NCBI GenBank assembly: GCA_002070265.1
Contig: MWCX01000029.1
Coordinates: forward strand, 1-64,000
DNA from: Bacteroidetes bacterium ADurb.Bin174
GTDB lineage: Bacteria > Bacteroidota > Bacteroidia > Bacteroidales > Paludibacteraceae
Direction: 5' to 3'
Length of the DNA stretch: 64,000 nt
Shown here: positions 37,488 to 47,035 of the stretch, piece by piece
Layout of the letters: every line of letters begins with the position of its first letter
Numbering within the stretch: the first letter of the stretch is position 1
Notes under the pieces: model-generated
What the model was told of the DNA's origin: nothing
Databases searched by the model: none
The model's input: only the letters and a program-made list of their open reading frames with translations
Position numbers and translations under genes: made by a program

Positions 37488-38699
37488 ATGAAAACCGAAA
37501 TATATCAGGAAAAAGCTGTTCTTGTCGGACTGATTACCCCTGAGCAAGATGCTGCAAAAGCCAAGGAATATATAGATGAACTTGCTTTTCTTGCTGACAC
37601 GGCAGGTGCTAAGGTGGAAAAATACTTCTTCCAGAAAGCAGATTATCCAAATCCCAAAACATTTGTAGGACAAGGGAAATTAGAAGAAATAAAATCTTAC
37701 GTTGACGACAACGAAATAGGTATTGTCATCTTTGACGATGAGCTGAGTCCCACACAATTCAGAAACATCGAAAAGACACTTAATATCTTAGTTTTGGATA
37801 GAACCAATTTGATCTTGGATATTTTTGCCAAAAGAGCAAAAACAGCCAATGCCAAAACCCAGGTTGAACTGGCACAATTACAGTATTTATTGCCACGATT
37901 AACCCGTTTATGGACCCACTTGGAAAGACAGCGAGGAGGTATCGGTATGCGTGGTCCGGGTGAAACTCAAATAGAAACTGACCGCAGACTTATCCTAAAC
38001 AGGATATCAGTCTTAAAAAAGGACTTGAAGAGCATTGAAAAACAAATGTACTCACAACGGAAACACCGCGGGAAATTGGTGCGGGTTGCCTTGGTCGGCT
38101 ACACCAATGTCGGCAAATCTACTTTGATGAATCTGCTCAGCAAATCGGATGTTTTTGCAGAAAACAAGCTTTTTGCAACTTTAGACACTACTGTCAGAAA
38201 AGTAACCATTGACAATCTTCAATTCTTAATGACCGATACGGTCGGTTTTATTAGAAAACTTCCACACCATTTGATTGAATCTTTCAAATCAACTTTAGAT
38301 GAAGTGCGTGAAGCCGATTTACTGCTACATATTGTGGATGTTGCTCACCCCAGCTTTGAAGATCAATTGGAGACCGTCAATCAAACCCTCAAAGAAATTG
38401 ATCCTCAAGAAAAACCGGTTGTTCTTGTGTTTAATAAAATTGACGCCTTTACTTTTGTTCTAAAAGATGAAGATGACTTGACACCTGCAAGCAAAGAGAA
38501 TATTGGATTAGATGAACTGAAAGCTACCTGGATGTCGAAATTGGAAGACAACTGCATATTTATCTCTGCAACAAAAAAAATCAATATTGAAAACTTAAGA
38601 ACCTTACTATATGAAAAGGTAAAAGCTATTCATATTGAACGATATCCGTATAATGATTTCTTGTTTCAAAAATTTGATGATCTAACCACGCTTTCGTAA
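37488..38699 (+). CDS. hflX: GTPase HflX
   Basis: 403 aa ribosome-associated GTPase that rescues or splits stalled ribosomes under stress. The N-terminal HflX domain ends in the glycine-rich GGIGMRGPGETQIETDRR. The G domain has G1 GYTNVGKST, G3 DTVGFIRKLPHHLI, G4 NKID and G5 SATK. Length is standard. Strand and spacing (26 bases) suggest co-transcription with the downstream DUF4954 gene. Confidence 0.96.
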   Translation: MKTEIYQEKAVLVGLITPEQDAAKAKEYIDELAFLADTAGAKVEKYFFQKADYPNPKTFVGQGKLEEIKSYVDDNEIGIVIFDDELSPTQFRNIEKTLNILVLDRTNLILDIFAKRAKTANAKTQVELAQLQYLLPRLTRLWTHLERQRGGIGMRGPGETQIETDRRLILNRISVLKKDLKSIEKQMYSQRKHRGKLVRVALVGYTNVGKSTLMNLLSKSDVFAENKLFATLDTTVRKVTIDNLQFLMTDTVGFIRKLPHHLIESFKSTLDEVREADLLLHIVDVAHPSFEDQLETVNQTLKEIDPQEKPVVLVFNKIDAFTFVLKDEDDLTPASKENIGLDELKATWMSKLEDNCIFISATKKINIENLRTLLYEKVKAIHIERYPYNDFLFQKFDDLTTLS

Positions 38700-38725
38700 T
38701 ACTAAAACTTTTATTTATAAAAACG

Positions 38726-40723
38726 ATGAACAATTATCGCGTACTTACATCCAACGAAATTTCTACCTTGATAAGTCAGGGATGCTCAGCAGAAGATTGG
38801 AGCGCCATTAGTGTGGCCAAAGATTTCGACACACAATTTGTTGCCCGGGTACAATTTTCAGGAACCATACAATTAGGATCTTTCAATAAAACTTTTGAAC
38901 TTCCGGGAGGATTAAGGCAACATACCGGACTGTACAATTGCCGTTTGCACAATTGCATCATTGGAAATAATGTGTATATAGACAAGATACACAATTATAT
39001 AGCGAATTATACGATTGGGGATGATTCTTTTATAGACAACATCAATTTGATGGTGGTTGACGGTGTAACCTCCTTTGGTAACGGCGTCAAAGTCCCTGTC
39101 ATGAACGAAGGAGGTGGTCGGGAAATCCCGATTTTTGATAACCTTTCGGCACCTTTGGCATATATTCAAACACTTTATAGACACAGAAAAGCTGTAACAC
39201 AGAATATTCAGCAAATGATTGACGAATATGCCAAAAAACAGCAATCAGAAAGGGGTGTAATAGGTAAAAATGTGTGTTTGATCAATTGCGGCACCATTAA
39301 AAATGTGCGCATCGGCGATGCTGCCATCATAAAAGGAGCATCTATCCTTGAAAACGGTTCTATCAACAGCAATGAAGAAGCACCCGTCATCATTGGATCG
39401 GGTGTAAAATGTAAAGATTTTATCTTATGCTCAGGTGTCGAGATTACGGATTCAACCTTGATTTCGCGTTGTTTTATCGGACAAGGATGTATCCTCTCCA
39501 AGCATTATTCTGCATTAGATTCTTTGTTTTTCTCCAATTGCCAGGGGATGCATGGTGAAGCAACCGCAATTTTTGCCGGACCTTATACGGTTTCCCACCA
39601 CAAATCCACTTTGTTGATTGCGGGTATGTTCTCCTTCCTGAATGCAGGCAGTGGCTCCAACCAAAGCAATCACATGTATAAATTAGGTCCTATCCATCAA
39701 GGTATCTGTGAACGGGGCGCTAAAACAACCAGTAATTCTTATCTGTTATGGCCCGCCAAAATCGGAACGTTTACATTAGTCATAGGACGACATACCAAGC
39801 ATTCCGACACTTCAGATCTGCCTTTCTCATATTTAATTGAAAAAGCAACCGATAGTTTCTTAGTGCCAGCAGTCAACCTAAGAAGTGTAGGTACCATTCG
39901 TGATGCTCAAAAGTGGCCCAAGCGTGATAACAGAAAAGACAGTCGCAAACTAGACCCCATCAACTTCAATCTATTGAGCCCCTACACCATACAAAAAATG
40001 ATCAAAGGCATTGAAGTGCTCAAAAGATTACAGTCAATTTCCGGAGAGACAACAGACATTTATGTTTATCAAAACTGTAACATCAAAAATACTGCTTTGC
40101 ATACCGGGATAGAACTGTATCAAACCGGCATCACCAAATTTCTGGGAAACTCTCTTATCAGCAGGCTCGGCAATAAAACGTACACCAGCATGAAGGAAGT
40201 GAGAGAACGTTTGATTCCCGACACATCTATAGGAAGCGGTGAATGGATTGACTTATCAGGTTTGATTGCCCCAAAAAGTGAGATTGAAGAGTTACTATAT
40301 AAAATTGAAGGGAACAACTGCTGTCTAGAAAAAATTCAGTCTGAATTTGAAAGAATTCATGGGGAATACTACAGTTACGAATGGACCTGGGCAAAAGAAA
40401 GATTAGAAGAATATTGGGGTAAAAGTATCGAAGAAGTTACACACGACGATATAGTAAACACCATTCATCGTTGGAGAGAATCCGTAGTCGGATTGGATCA
40501 ATTGATTTACAAAGATGCGAAAAAAGAATTTGACTTGAACTCAAAAACCGGATTTGGAGTGGATGGCGATGAAAATCAAAAACATCAAGATTTTGAATCC
40601 GTAAGGGGCAGCTTTGAGAACAATCCGTTTGTATTGGCGGTCTTGGATCACATCAAAGTCAAAACCGAATTGGGAAACAATACGATTAAGAGGCTGGAGA
40701 AAACGAAGAACGATGAACGATGA
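38726..40723 (+). CDS. DUF4954 family protein with left-handed beta-helix region
   Basis: 665 aa, cytoplasmic, no signal peptide. Residues about 70-330 show hexapeptide-like turns (NCRLHNCIIGNNVYI, DAAIIKGASILENGSI, GSGVKCKDFILCSGVEI), the pattern of left-handed beta-helix acyl- or nucleotidyl-transferases. The family is widespread in Bacteroidota and spirochetes and has no established function; sugar-nucleotide chemistry is a guess. The last about eight residues (EKTKNDER) and the stop are encoded by a simple-repeat array, so the C terminus has been extended or replaced by repeat DNA. Confidence 0.85.
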   Translation: MNNYRVLTSNEISTLISQGCSAEDWSAISVAKDFDTQFVARVQFSGTIQLGSFNKTFELPGGLRQHTGLYNCRLHNCIIGNNVYIDKIHNYIANYTIGDDSFIDNINLMVVDGVTSFGNGVKVPVMNEGGGREIPIFDNLSAPLAYIQTLYRHRKAVTQNIQQMIDEYAKKQQSERGVIGKNVCLINCGTIKNVRIGDAAIIKGASILENGSINSNEEAPVIIGSGVKCKDFILCSGVEITDSTLISRCFIGQGCILSKHYSALDSLFFSNCQGMHGEATAIFAGPYTVSHHKSTLLIAGMFSFLNAGSGSNQSNHMYKLGPIHQGICERGAKTTSNSYLLWPAKIGTFTLVIGRHTKHSDTSDLPFSYLIEKATDSFLVPAVNLRSVGTIRDAQKWPKRDNRKDSRKLDPINFNLLSPYTIQKMIKGIEVLKRLQSISGETTDIYVYQNCNIKNTALHTGIELYQTGITKFLGNSLISRLGNKTYTSMKEVRERLIPDTSIGSGEWIDLSGLIAPKSEIEELLYKIEGNNCCLEKIQSEFERIHGEYYSYEWTWAKERLEEYWGKSIEEVTHDDIVNTIHRWRESVVGLDQLIYKDAKKEFDLNSKTGFGVDGDENQKHQDFESVRGSFENNPFVLAVLDHIKVKTELGNNTIKRLEKTKNDER

Positions 40724-40875
40724 ACTAAGAACTAAAAACGAAGAACGAAAAGTGAAGAACGATAAACGAACCAGACCCCGGACCCCGGAACGCGTAACTT
40801 CTTTAACTTCCATAACTTCTTATAACTTCCTAACTACTAACTACTTAACTTCTTTAACTTCTTATAACTTCCAAG
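40700..40875 (+). repeat. Heptamer-phased simple-repeat array 3
   Basis: Starts inside the last codons of the DUF4954 gene and fills the spacer to the alcohol dehydrogenase gene. Words: GAACGAT, GAACTAA, AAACGAA; then CCAGACC/CCGGACC; then TAACTTC-type words. In transcription direction the module order equals that of arrays 1 and 2, although the array lies on the opposite strand. The stretch around AAGTGAAGAACGAT is shared with array 1. Confidence 0.85.
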
Positions 40876-40908
40876 GTAAACAATAAACTTTTAAAAACTC
40901 TACATAAT

Positions 40909-42075
40909 ATGCTTAACTTCAATTTTTACAGTCCAACTTATTTTGCATTTGGCAAAGAACGCGAAAAGGAAACAGGCAAGTTAGTGAAGCGTTTTGGAGG
41001 AACCAAGGTTTTAATTCACTATGGTGGCGGCTCTGTTGTCAAAAGCGGTTTATTGGATCGAATCAAAAAGTCTTTACAGAATTCCGGCTTAAGTTTTATC
41101 GAATTGGGAGGAGCAGTTCCCAATCCCCGCAGCGGATTGATTTATACCGGCATCGAATTGTGCAAAGAGAAAAATATAGACTTTGTATTGGCAGTAGGTG
41201 GAGGAAGCGCCATTGATTCAGCCAAAGCCATTGCCGTAGGTGCACTTTATGATGGTGACTTCTGGGATTTCTTCACCGGAAAAACCATTGAAAAAGCATT
41301 GCCCATAGCTACCGTGTTGACCTTAACAGCAGCCGGAAGCGAAGGATCTGCCAGCATGGTCATCACCCATGAAAACGGCATGCTCAAACGAGGAGGTTAC
41401 AGCGACCTGATTCGTCCTGTGTTTTCAATTTTGAATCCTGAACTGACCTATACCCTTCCACCCTATCAAACAGCGGCCGGAGTTGCTGATATGATGGCTC
41501 ATGTGATGGAGCGGTACTTTACCAACACGAAAAATGTTGAATTGACTGATAGGCTTGGAGAAGCTGTAATGCTGACCATCATCAACGAAACCCCGAAAGT
41601 ACTGAAAAATCCAAAAGACTACGAAGCACGCGCCAACCTCATGTGGGCAGGAACAGTGGCTCACAACGACATCTGTGGTGCCGGTCGCGAACAAGATTGG
41701 GCTTCCCATAAAATGGAACATGAATTTTCCGGCTTATACGATGTTACCCATGGAGCAGGCTTGGCAGTTATTTTTCCGGCTTGGATGAAATATGTGATGA
41801 AACAGGATATTTTACGTTTTGCACAGTTCGCAGTTCGCATATGGGGTTGCGAAATGGATTTCCAAAACCCTGAAAATACAGCAAGAGAAGGCATCGAACG
41901 ATACGAACAATTTATGAAATCCATCGGTATGCCCACCCGGCTGTCAGACTTGGGTGCCAAAGTTGAAGATATACCTATGCTGATTGACAAACTACAACTG
42001 GGTGACAAAACATTAGGCAGTTTTGTGAAATTGACTCGGGAAGATATCCGTAAAATTTATGAATTAGCGGTGTAA
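40909..42075 (+). CDS. Iron-containing alcohol dehydrogenase, YqhD/BdhA-like
   Basis: 388 aa, group III metal-dependent dehydrogenase, the NADPH-dependent butanol/aldehyde reductase type. NAD(P) binding is shown by AVGGGSAIDSAKAIA and ALPIATVLTLTAAGSEGS. The metal ligands are Asp and His in ADMMAHVMERYF, then His in DWASHKMEHEF and in YDVTHGAGLAVIFPAW. It reduces aldehydes to alcohols in fermentation or detoxification. No clear promoter was seen; the repeat array lies immediately upstream. Confidence 0.92.
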   Translation: MLNFNFYSPTYFAFGKEREKETGKLVKRFGGTKVLIHYGGGSVVKSGLLDRIKKSLQNSGLSFIELGGAVPNPRSGLIYTGIELCKEKNIDFVLAVGGGSAIDSAKAIAVGALYDGDFWDFFTGKTIEKALPIATVLTLTAAGSEGSASMVITHENGMLKRGGYSDLIRPVFSILNPELTYTLPPYQTAAGVADMMAHVMERYFTNTKNVELTDRLGEAVMLTIINETPKVLKNPKDYEARANLMWAGTVAHNDICGAGREQDWASHKMEHEFSGLYDVTHGAGLAVIFPAWMKYVMKQDILRFAQFAVRIWGCEMDFQNPENTAREGIERYEQFMKSIGMPTRLSDLGAKVEDIPMLIDKLQLGDKTLGSFVKLTREDIRKIYELAV

Positions 42076-42086
42076 TAACCATTGAC

Positions 42087-42130
42087 GGTGTCTCATATTG
42101 TTCAACTGCTGCGTTACTTTCGATATTCGG
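42087..42130. repeat. Half copy of the 119-bp palindromic element
   Basis: Begins GGTGTCTCATA and continues CAACTGCTGCGTTACTTTCG then ATATTCGGG, the left arm of the full copy. It breaks off there and runs straight into an inverted repeat. It starts 12 bases after the alcohol dehydrogenase stop. Confidence 0.7.
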
Positions 42131-42136
42131 GGGCAC

Positions 42137-42250
42137 GAGTTCCGTGTTCCGTGGTGCGTGGTCATAAGGTAGTAAAATATTTTTTTAAGGTAGTCAGGTT
42201 GTGCAACATAACACCAAGACCCGTACCCCGCACCACAGAACACGGAATTC
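42137..42250. repeat. Long inverted repeat of the array-word type
   Basis: The left arm (42137-42163, GAGTTCCGTGTTCCGTGGTG...) pairs with the right arm (42218-42250, ...CGCACCACAGAACACGGAATTC) with few mismatches, enclosing about 55 bases. The words resemble the middle modules of the heptamer arrays. It lies between two converging genes and could act as a bidirectional transcription barrier, although there is no strong T-run. Confidence 0.7.
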
Positions 42251-42293
42251 CTTTGCCTTTTATTTTGAAAAAAAATTAGAAGGGTACAGTTAC

Positions 42294-43148
42294 CTATCGA
42301 ATAATTACTTTATGTGCTCTTCCATCGATCTTTAGAATATAAATTCCTTGGTTAAGATCCAGTTCGATGAGAGATGCCGGAACATGAGTTGCAACTTTAC
42401 TACCTGTAAGATCATAAACCTCAACGGCAGTGAAAGGCAACACTTCAAACTCAAGCGTTCTGCCTTTCAAATTCCAGGTAGATGATGCGCTATTTTTTTG
42501 AAGACTATTTGTGGTGTCAAAAATTACGGCTGAGCCCGGCGAACCGATGTTGACTGGACTTCCTGTAGTTGACACGGTTACTTGATTGCTTTGGCTACCC
42601 GTTAGCGTACCTGCCGTACTTACAACTGCAGTTTTTACTTCAACACCGGATTCGTTGTAAGTCCAATAGAAAGAGGAACCTTCAGTAGCTTTGCCGAATG
42701 AAACTCTGGTGACTTCTGTACCCTCCTTATCGAAGATAATGACCCCATCTCCTTTTGAAGATAATCCAACACCCGAACCGCCATAGTACCCAACTTTTTT
42801 ACCATCAAGCGATGATCCCCAAAAAGTTTTAAATTTCGCTATACTATCAGCCGGAGTAAAATCATCACCAGTCATTTCGAAGAAAATAACACTTTCACCG
42901 GATGCGATGGTAGTAATGCCGTTAAGTGCTACTGCGTTGGTGTAATCAAAGCTGTTATCATCCATTTTCCAGTCAGTAATATCAATGTCGGTTGTACCAA
43001 AATTGGTAAGTTCAAACCAATCCTCAGTGCCACCAGTTCCACTACTGGACATTACCTCAGTAATGCGAATTTGGGCACTTGAAAAACTAAAGCCAAAGGC
43101 TACTAATGCTACAATAGCAAAAAGTTTAATGCGTAATGTTTTTTTCAT
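42294..43148 (-). CDS. Lamin-tail-domain protein with T9SS sorting domain
   Basis: 284 aa. Signal peptide 1-25 (ends FSSAQ). A lamin-tail domain spans about 27-160: IRITEVMSSSGTGGTEDWFE, LTNFGTTDIDITDWKMDD and SGESVIFFEM. The C-terminal 70 residues are a short T9SS sorting domain (VEVYDLTGSKVATHVP, GIYILKIDGRAHKVIIR). It would be anchored at the cell surface or released. The domain is a small beta-sandwich often found in secreted bacterial proteins, sometimes beside CotH or polyphosphate polymerase genes. Function unknown. A second lamin-tail protein lies 4.5 kb away in the phosphate cluster. Confidence 0.88.
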   Translation of the reverse strand: MKKTLRIKLFAIVALVAFGFSFSSAQIRITEVMSSSGTGGTEDWFELTNFGTTDIDITDWKMDDNSFDYTNAVALNGITTIASGESVIFFEMTGDDFTPADSIAKFKTFWGSSLDGKKVGYYGGSGVGLSSKGDGVIIFDKEGTEVTRVSFGKATEGSSFYWTYNESGVEVKTAVVSTAGTLTGSQSNQVTVSTTGSPVNIGSPGSAVIFDTTNSLQKNSASSTWNLKGRTLEFEVLPFTAVEVYDLTGSKVATHVPASLIELDLNQGIYILKIDGRAHKVIIR

Positions 43149-43330
43149 AATTCAATCATTTTTTTGTTAGTAAAATTTTAGTTTATAAATATATCATTTT
43201 GAATAAAGTGAGTTTAGAAACAATTAAATCCACTACAAGCTGCAAATGTATTTAATAATTAAATATTAGCCAAATGTTTAACTCTATTTTTCTTCTGTTT
43301 TTCAGCTTAAAACTCATTATGATTTCACGT

Positions 43331-44797
43331 TTACTTGATCTCCTCAATTGCTACTACCTTATCACGGTTAAAGGTTACACGGAAGCGTTTGTATTTTTCA
43401 ACTGTTTCATATTTGAAGTGAAAAACAAAATTCAAATAATAGTTTTTTTCTCCTATAATTTTTTTCAATGAAAAATCCTTTTCCAAAGCATAAACGGGAA
43501 ATTCCGGATTGTCGGCATTTTTCATAAACGAAGTCATGTTCAATCTCAAAATTTCTACTATGCCGGCAATGTCGTAACTACTGTTTTGATCGAGTATTTC
43601 TCTGTCAATTTGCACCGATTTGCGATACAGGATAATGGTCTCTTTCGCATAACGGTTGTCTGCTTCAACGAGCGGGATCCGGTTACGCGTTTTTAATACT
43701 TCTTTGGGAATATTTTTCTCGGGTATAAAGTCGAAACCTTCTTTACTCCAGCCTATCTGATTCTCTTTTAGGCTGAGGGTGGTTTTGTTGTCGAAATATT
43801 TCCCGCCCATTTTGTAGGCAAAATAATAACGCATCAACTCTTTTATTCTATCTTTAAGCATGTAGCTCACGACCAAAGCTACGAAGAGAGGCATGGTAAA
43901 ATTGCCATAGGTTTTTTGAAACGAAAAAGCTATGCCTGTAGCAAAAATCATTGATAAACCGGCTGCTATACTGTAATACACCTGTTCAACAAGTACCCCT
44001 TCCCGTTTTTTGTTGGCATTGAGAAAAAGGTCACTTTCTATGTATTTTTTCAGTGCTCCAAAGCGGAAAATCAAATTGCTATGTTTTTTATCATTACTTG
44101 TGGACACTGAAGGAAAACCTTTTGTTACCCTATATGCAGCCTCTTGTTGCAGTAAATGGGCTATGGGCATCCGGATATTTTTTTCCGGTGCGCTATCAGG
44201 CAACTTATCTATTTTCAACAGTAGGCGGTAAAGTGTTTTTTCAGTAACATTAGACAGGAACTCATCGCCGAAATTATAATAATCATATTGTTTGTTTGTA
44301 ACTGTAGGTGTTTGAATGATATTTGCCAAACTGCGGTATTTAGTCAAGATATCACGCACATCGGCAATAAAGTTTTCGAACAGCAATACTTTTTCAGAGA
44401 AAATTTTGTGGTTGATAATATATAAGGATTGATCGCGGATAGCACTTTTAAAAATCGCTGAAAACATTTTGATCTGATATTCGTACTCGACTTCGTTGGT
44501 GCGGGTAGGTGAAGATGCCATTTGCCGCATGGCATTTTCTAAGTTTTTCAGCGGAACGGCATTGTCCGCAACGATTTCACGTAATAAAAACACAGGCGTG
44601 ATCAGCCTCAGATTGGTACGCACATCTTTGTAAAAATCATCGCGACGATAAGTCTGGCTGTTTATACCCAAGCTGTTAGGTACAAATATCCATGTGTTTA
44701 GAGTGAAATCGTTTATTTTTACCTTGTGGCGGGCTCGATAACTGATTTTAAACTCTAATGTCAGCTTGTTATGTATTTTTGTCAACAAATCAATCAT
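43331..44797 (-). CDS. Uncharacterised two-helix membrane protein (488 aa)
   Basis: I do not recognise this family. The protein has a long soluble N-terminal half, two membrane helices at about residues 285-325 (AAGLSMIFATGIAF, FTMPLFVALVVSYML), and a soluble C-terminal half of mixed strands. There is no signal peptide or catalytic signature. It starts 11 bases after the SLC13 transporter gene, so it is probably the last gene of the phosphate/anion operon. The long ORF, normal start and tight spacing support it as a real gene. An accessory role for the transporter is only a guess. Confidence 0.6.
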   Translation of the reverse strand: MIDLLTKIHNKLTLEFKISYRARHKVKINDFTLNTWIFVPNSLGINSQTYRRDDFYKDVRTNLRLITPVFLLREIVADNAVPLKNLENAMRQMASSPTRTNEVEYEYQIKMFSAIFKSAIRDQSLYIINHKIFSEKVLLFENFIADVRDILTKYRSLANIIQTPTVTNKQYDYYNFGDEFLSNVTEKTLYRLLLKIDKLPDSAPEKNIRMPIAHLLQQEAAYRVTKGFPSVSTSNDKKHSNLIFRFGALKKYIESDLFLNANKKREGVLVEQVYYSIAAGLSMIFATGIAFSFQKTYGNFTMPLFVALVVSYMLKDRIKELMRYYFAYKMGGKYFDNKTTLSLKENQIGWSKEGFDFIPEKNIPKEVLKTRNRIPLVEADNRYAKETIILYRKSVQIDREILDQNSSYDIAGIVEILRLNMTSFMKNADNPEFPVYALEKDFSLKKIIGEKNYYLNFVFHFKYETVEKYKRFRVTFNRDKVVAIEEIK

Positions 44798-44808
44798 TCA
44801 CCATATTT

Positions 44809-46446
44809 TTAAAAAAATAATCCATTTGTATATCCCAACCATTTCAGTACCGTTTCACCCCACACTAAGACCAGCAGCCAACTGATGGTCATCATGACAA
44901 TGCCGAATTTAAACGAATCGCTTATACTGTAATGGTTTGTTGTATAAAGTAATGCAGCAGGTTTACTATTGAAAGGCAAGACGTAAACATGCTCAATCAA
45001 CAATGCAAGCGGAAAAGCCAAACTCATGACCGGATAACCGAATTTCTGGGCTACACCGATGGCAATAGGAATAAAAATCAGTGCTCGCATGGTTTTCGAT
45101 TGGAATATCAGTCCGCTGAACATCATCACAAAAGTGAGCACAACATAAAGAAGCCAAAAGGGTGTTTGTGCGCTTATACCCAAATGATTGAAAGCAGAAT
45201 CGACAACAATGGCAGGCAAATCGGTAACTTCCAATCCGGTGCCCAGCGTATAAGCTCCCGCCGAGAAAAGCATCAGGTGCCAGGGAATGTCAACATCGTT
45301 CCATTTCACGATGCCGATACCGGGCAACAACGCTACCACAGCTCCCATGAATGCTACTGCCGTTTGCGATATACCGTGTTGTTTGTCGGTAGCCCACAGC
45401 AAGAGTACTATCACAAAGATAGCGATGGCTTTATATTCGTTCACAGTCATTTTTCCAAGCGCGCGATATTCATCTTTGAGGCGCTGCATGCCTCCTTCAA
45501 TCTGAGGTTTTTGTTCTTCGGGCTTCATCGGGAAAATAATTTTTGTTCCCACTACCCAGCCTATCAAGATGATGATGATGCAGAGCGGAAAAGCTGCTAC
45601 AAACCAATCTTGATAACCAAAGATGGTTTTACCCATAGCGCCGGCAATCAGTGAACCCGCGAGCAAATTGGCACCCGAACCGGTAATAAAGCCACTAGCC
45701 CCGATGTTTATTTGAAACAAGTTTTGCAGTACGATATTCCGTCCGAAATTATTGCGTTTGTCGGGACCTGCTCCGTAAATAGCGGCAATGACCATGAAAA
45801 TGGGCAATAAAATGGTTGCTTTAGCCGTGGTTGCCGATATGAACATGGACAAAACAATATTGATCACGATAAAACTGAAAAATATCCAGGTGGCATTTTT
45901 TCCGAAACGAATGACAAACCAAAGCGCAAAACGCTTTGCAACACGGGTAGCCACCAGCATACTTGCCAGCACGAAAGATAAGATGTTGAGCCACATCACG
46001 GGATGCCCGAGTTGCGCATAGGCTGTTTTTTCGGAAGTAATGCCTGTGAGCACGATGGTAATGATTACCAGAAGCGATGTAAGGTAATTCGGGATGGCTT
46101 CAGTGATCCACAACACGATAGAGGCAGCAAAAATTGCCAACATGGCGTAATTAATGCGCGAGAAATGCTCACTTCCCAATTCCTGGAAACGCTTTGAGGC
46201 TTTTTCTCCCAATAAGTCGGGGTTGATCTGGTTTAAAAACGAAATATCAGCAAAAAAGTAAATAAAAATAAACACAACTATAGCGAGAGGACCACCGAAT
46301 ATTTCCATCCAGCGCTCAAAACCTACTTTTTTACTTTTTCTTAGCTTTTCTACCCGGTAATTGTTCATGTCAAGCACATCGAATGCCGGTTGTGCTTTCG
46401 GACCGGAATCCCCGGGATAATTGTCACTTTGTATTGTTTGGTTCAT
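44809..46446 (-). CDS. SLC13/DASS family anion:sodium symporter
   Basis: 545 aa from the ATG at 46446 (MNQTIQSDNYPG); an ATG at 46467 is possible, and a TTG at 46515 would add 23 residues of poor quality. About 12 membrane helices with family motifs: GFITGSGANLLAGSL, PFNSKPAALLYTTNHYS and LWITEAIPNYLTSLLVI. DASS carriers take up dicarboxylates, sulfate or phosphate with sodium. Placement among PiT, OprP-like porin and CYTH genes favours an inorganic anion, but a dicarboxylate is possible. Confidence 0.85.
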   Translation of the reverse strand: MNQTIQSDNYPGDSGPKAQPAFDVLDMNNYRVEKLRKSKKVGFERWMEIFGGPLAIVVFIFIYFFADISFLNQINPDLLGEKASKRFQELGSEHFSRINYAMLAIFAASIVLWITEAIPNYLTSLLVIITIVLTGITSEKTAYAQLGHPVMWLNILSFVLASMLVATRVAKRFALWFVIRFGKNATWIFFSFIVINIVLSMFISATTAKATILLPIFMVIAAIYGAGPDKRNNFGRNIVLQNLFQINIGASGFITGSGANLLAGSLIAGAMGKTIFGYQDWFVAAFPLCIIIILIGWVVGTKIIFPMKPEEQKPQIEGGMQRLKDEYRALGKMTVNEYKAIAIFVIVLLLWATDKQHGISQTAVAFMGAVVALLPGIGIVKWNDVDIPWHLMLFSAGAYTLGTGLEVTDLPAIVVDSAFNHLGISAQTPFWLLYVVLTFVMMFSGLIFQSKTMRALIFIPIAIGVAQKFGYPVMSLAFPLALLIEHVYVLPFNSKPAALLYTTNHYSISDSFKFGIVMMTISWLLVLVWGETVLKWLGYTNGLFF

Positions 46447-46524
46447 AAGATCAATTCTGTAATACATTTCCTTCCTTTGTCCATACAGGCAAAGGAAGGA
46501 AATAATCTTAATCAAAAGAAAAAT

Positions 46525-46995
46525 TTACCATTTGCTATATGGTTGTTTCATGAGCATGGAGTTGTAGTATTTTACTTCTCCGGTTACCTCTTGTCCCAAC
46601 CATTCAGGTTTATCAAAACTTTCGTTTTCGTCAGCAAGCTCTATTTCAGCAACTACTAATCCTTGATTTTCACCGTAAAACTCATCCACTTCAAAAACAT
46701 GTTTTCCGGTCTTGACTTCGTATCGTGTTTTATCAATAACGCCCGGCTCACAGATTTGCAGTAATTCCCGTACTTCTTCAACAGCTATTTCTTTTTCCCA
46801 TTCGTAACGGGATGCTCCACCTGTATTACCTATTCCTTTAATGGTAATAAATCCCTTGTTTCCTTTTACACGTACACGTACAGTGCGTTCGGGTATCGAC
46901 GACAAGTAACCTTGGGTAATACGGGTTTGCTTGGTAGCTTGTGCTTTATACGCATCGGATTTTACTAAAAATTTTCTTTCTATTTCTTGTGCCAT
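46525..46995 (-). CDS. CYTH domain protein (triphosphate tunnel metalloenzyme)
   Basis: 156 aa. The CYTH signature E-x-E-x-K is at residues 4-8 (EIERK), followed by the strand TQGYLSSIPERTVRVRVKG with paired Arg residues, KGFITIKG, DKTRYEV and VFEVDEFYGENQGLVVAEIEL. These line the tunnel that binds triphosphate and metal. Short bacterial members such as NeuTTM hydrolyse inorganic tripolyphosphate. It is 40 bases after the CYTH-like gene. Adenylate cyclase activity is less likely at this length. Confidence 0.88.
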   Translation of the reverse strand: MAQEIERKFLVKSDAYKAQATKQTRITQGYLSSIPERTVRVRVKGNKGFITIKGIGNTGGASRYEWEKEIAVEEVRELLQICEPGVIDKTRYEVKTGKHVFEVDEFYGENQGLVVAEIELADENESFDKPEWLGQEVTGEVKYYNSMLMKQPYSKW

Positions 46996-47035
46996 AATGA
47001 TGTGTTAAAAAGAATTTTGTCTTTCAGTCTGTTGC

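Noticed and set aside
44989-45654. 221-aa open frame on the plus strand opposite the SLC13 gene
   Set aside because: Shadow of a clear transporter gene; the sequence is polar, low in structure and lacks a plausible family.
46447-46515. Upstream TTG start for the SLC13 transporter
   Set aside because: The added 23 residues include no family features and start from a rare codon; an in-frame ATG at 46446 (or 46467) is better.
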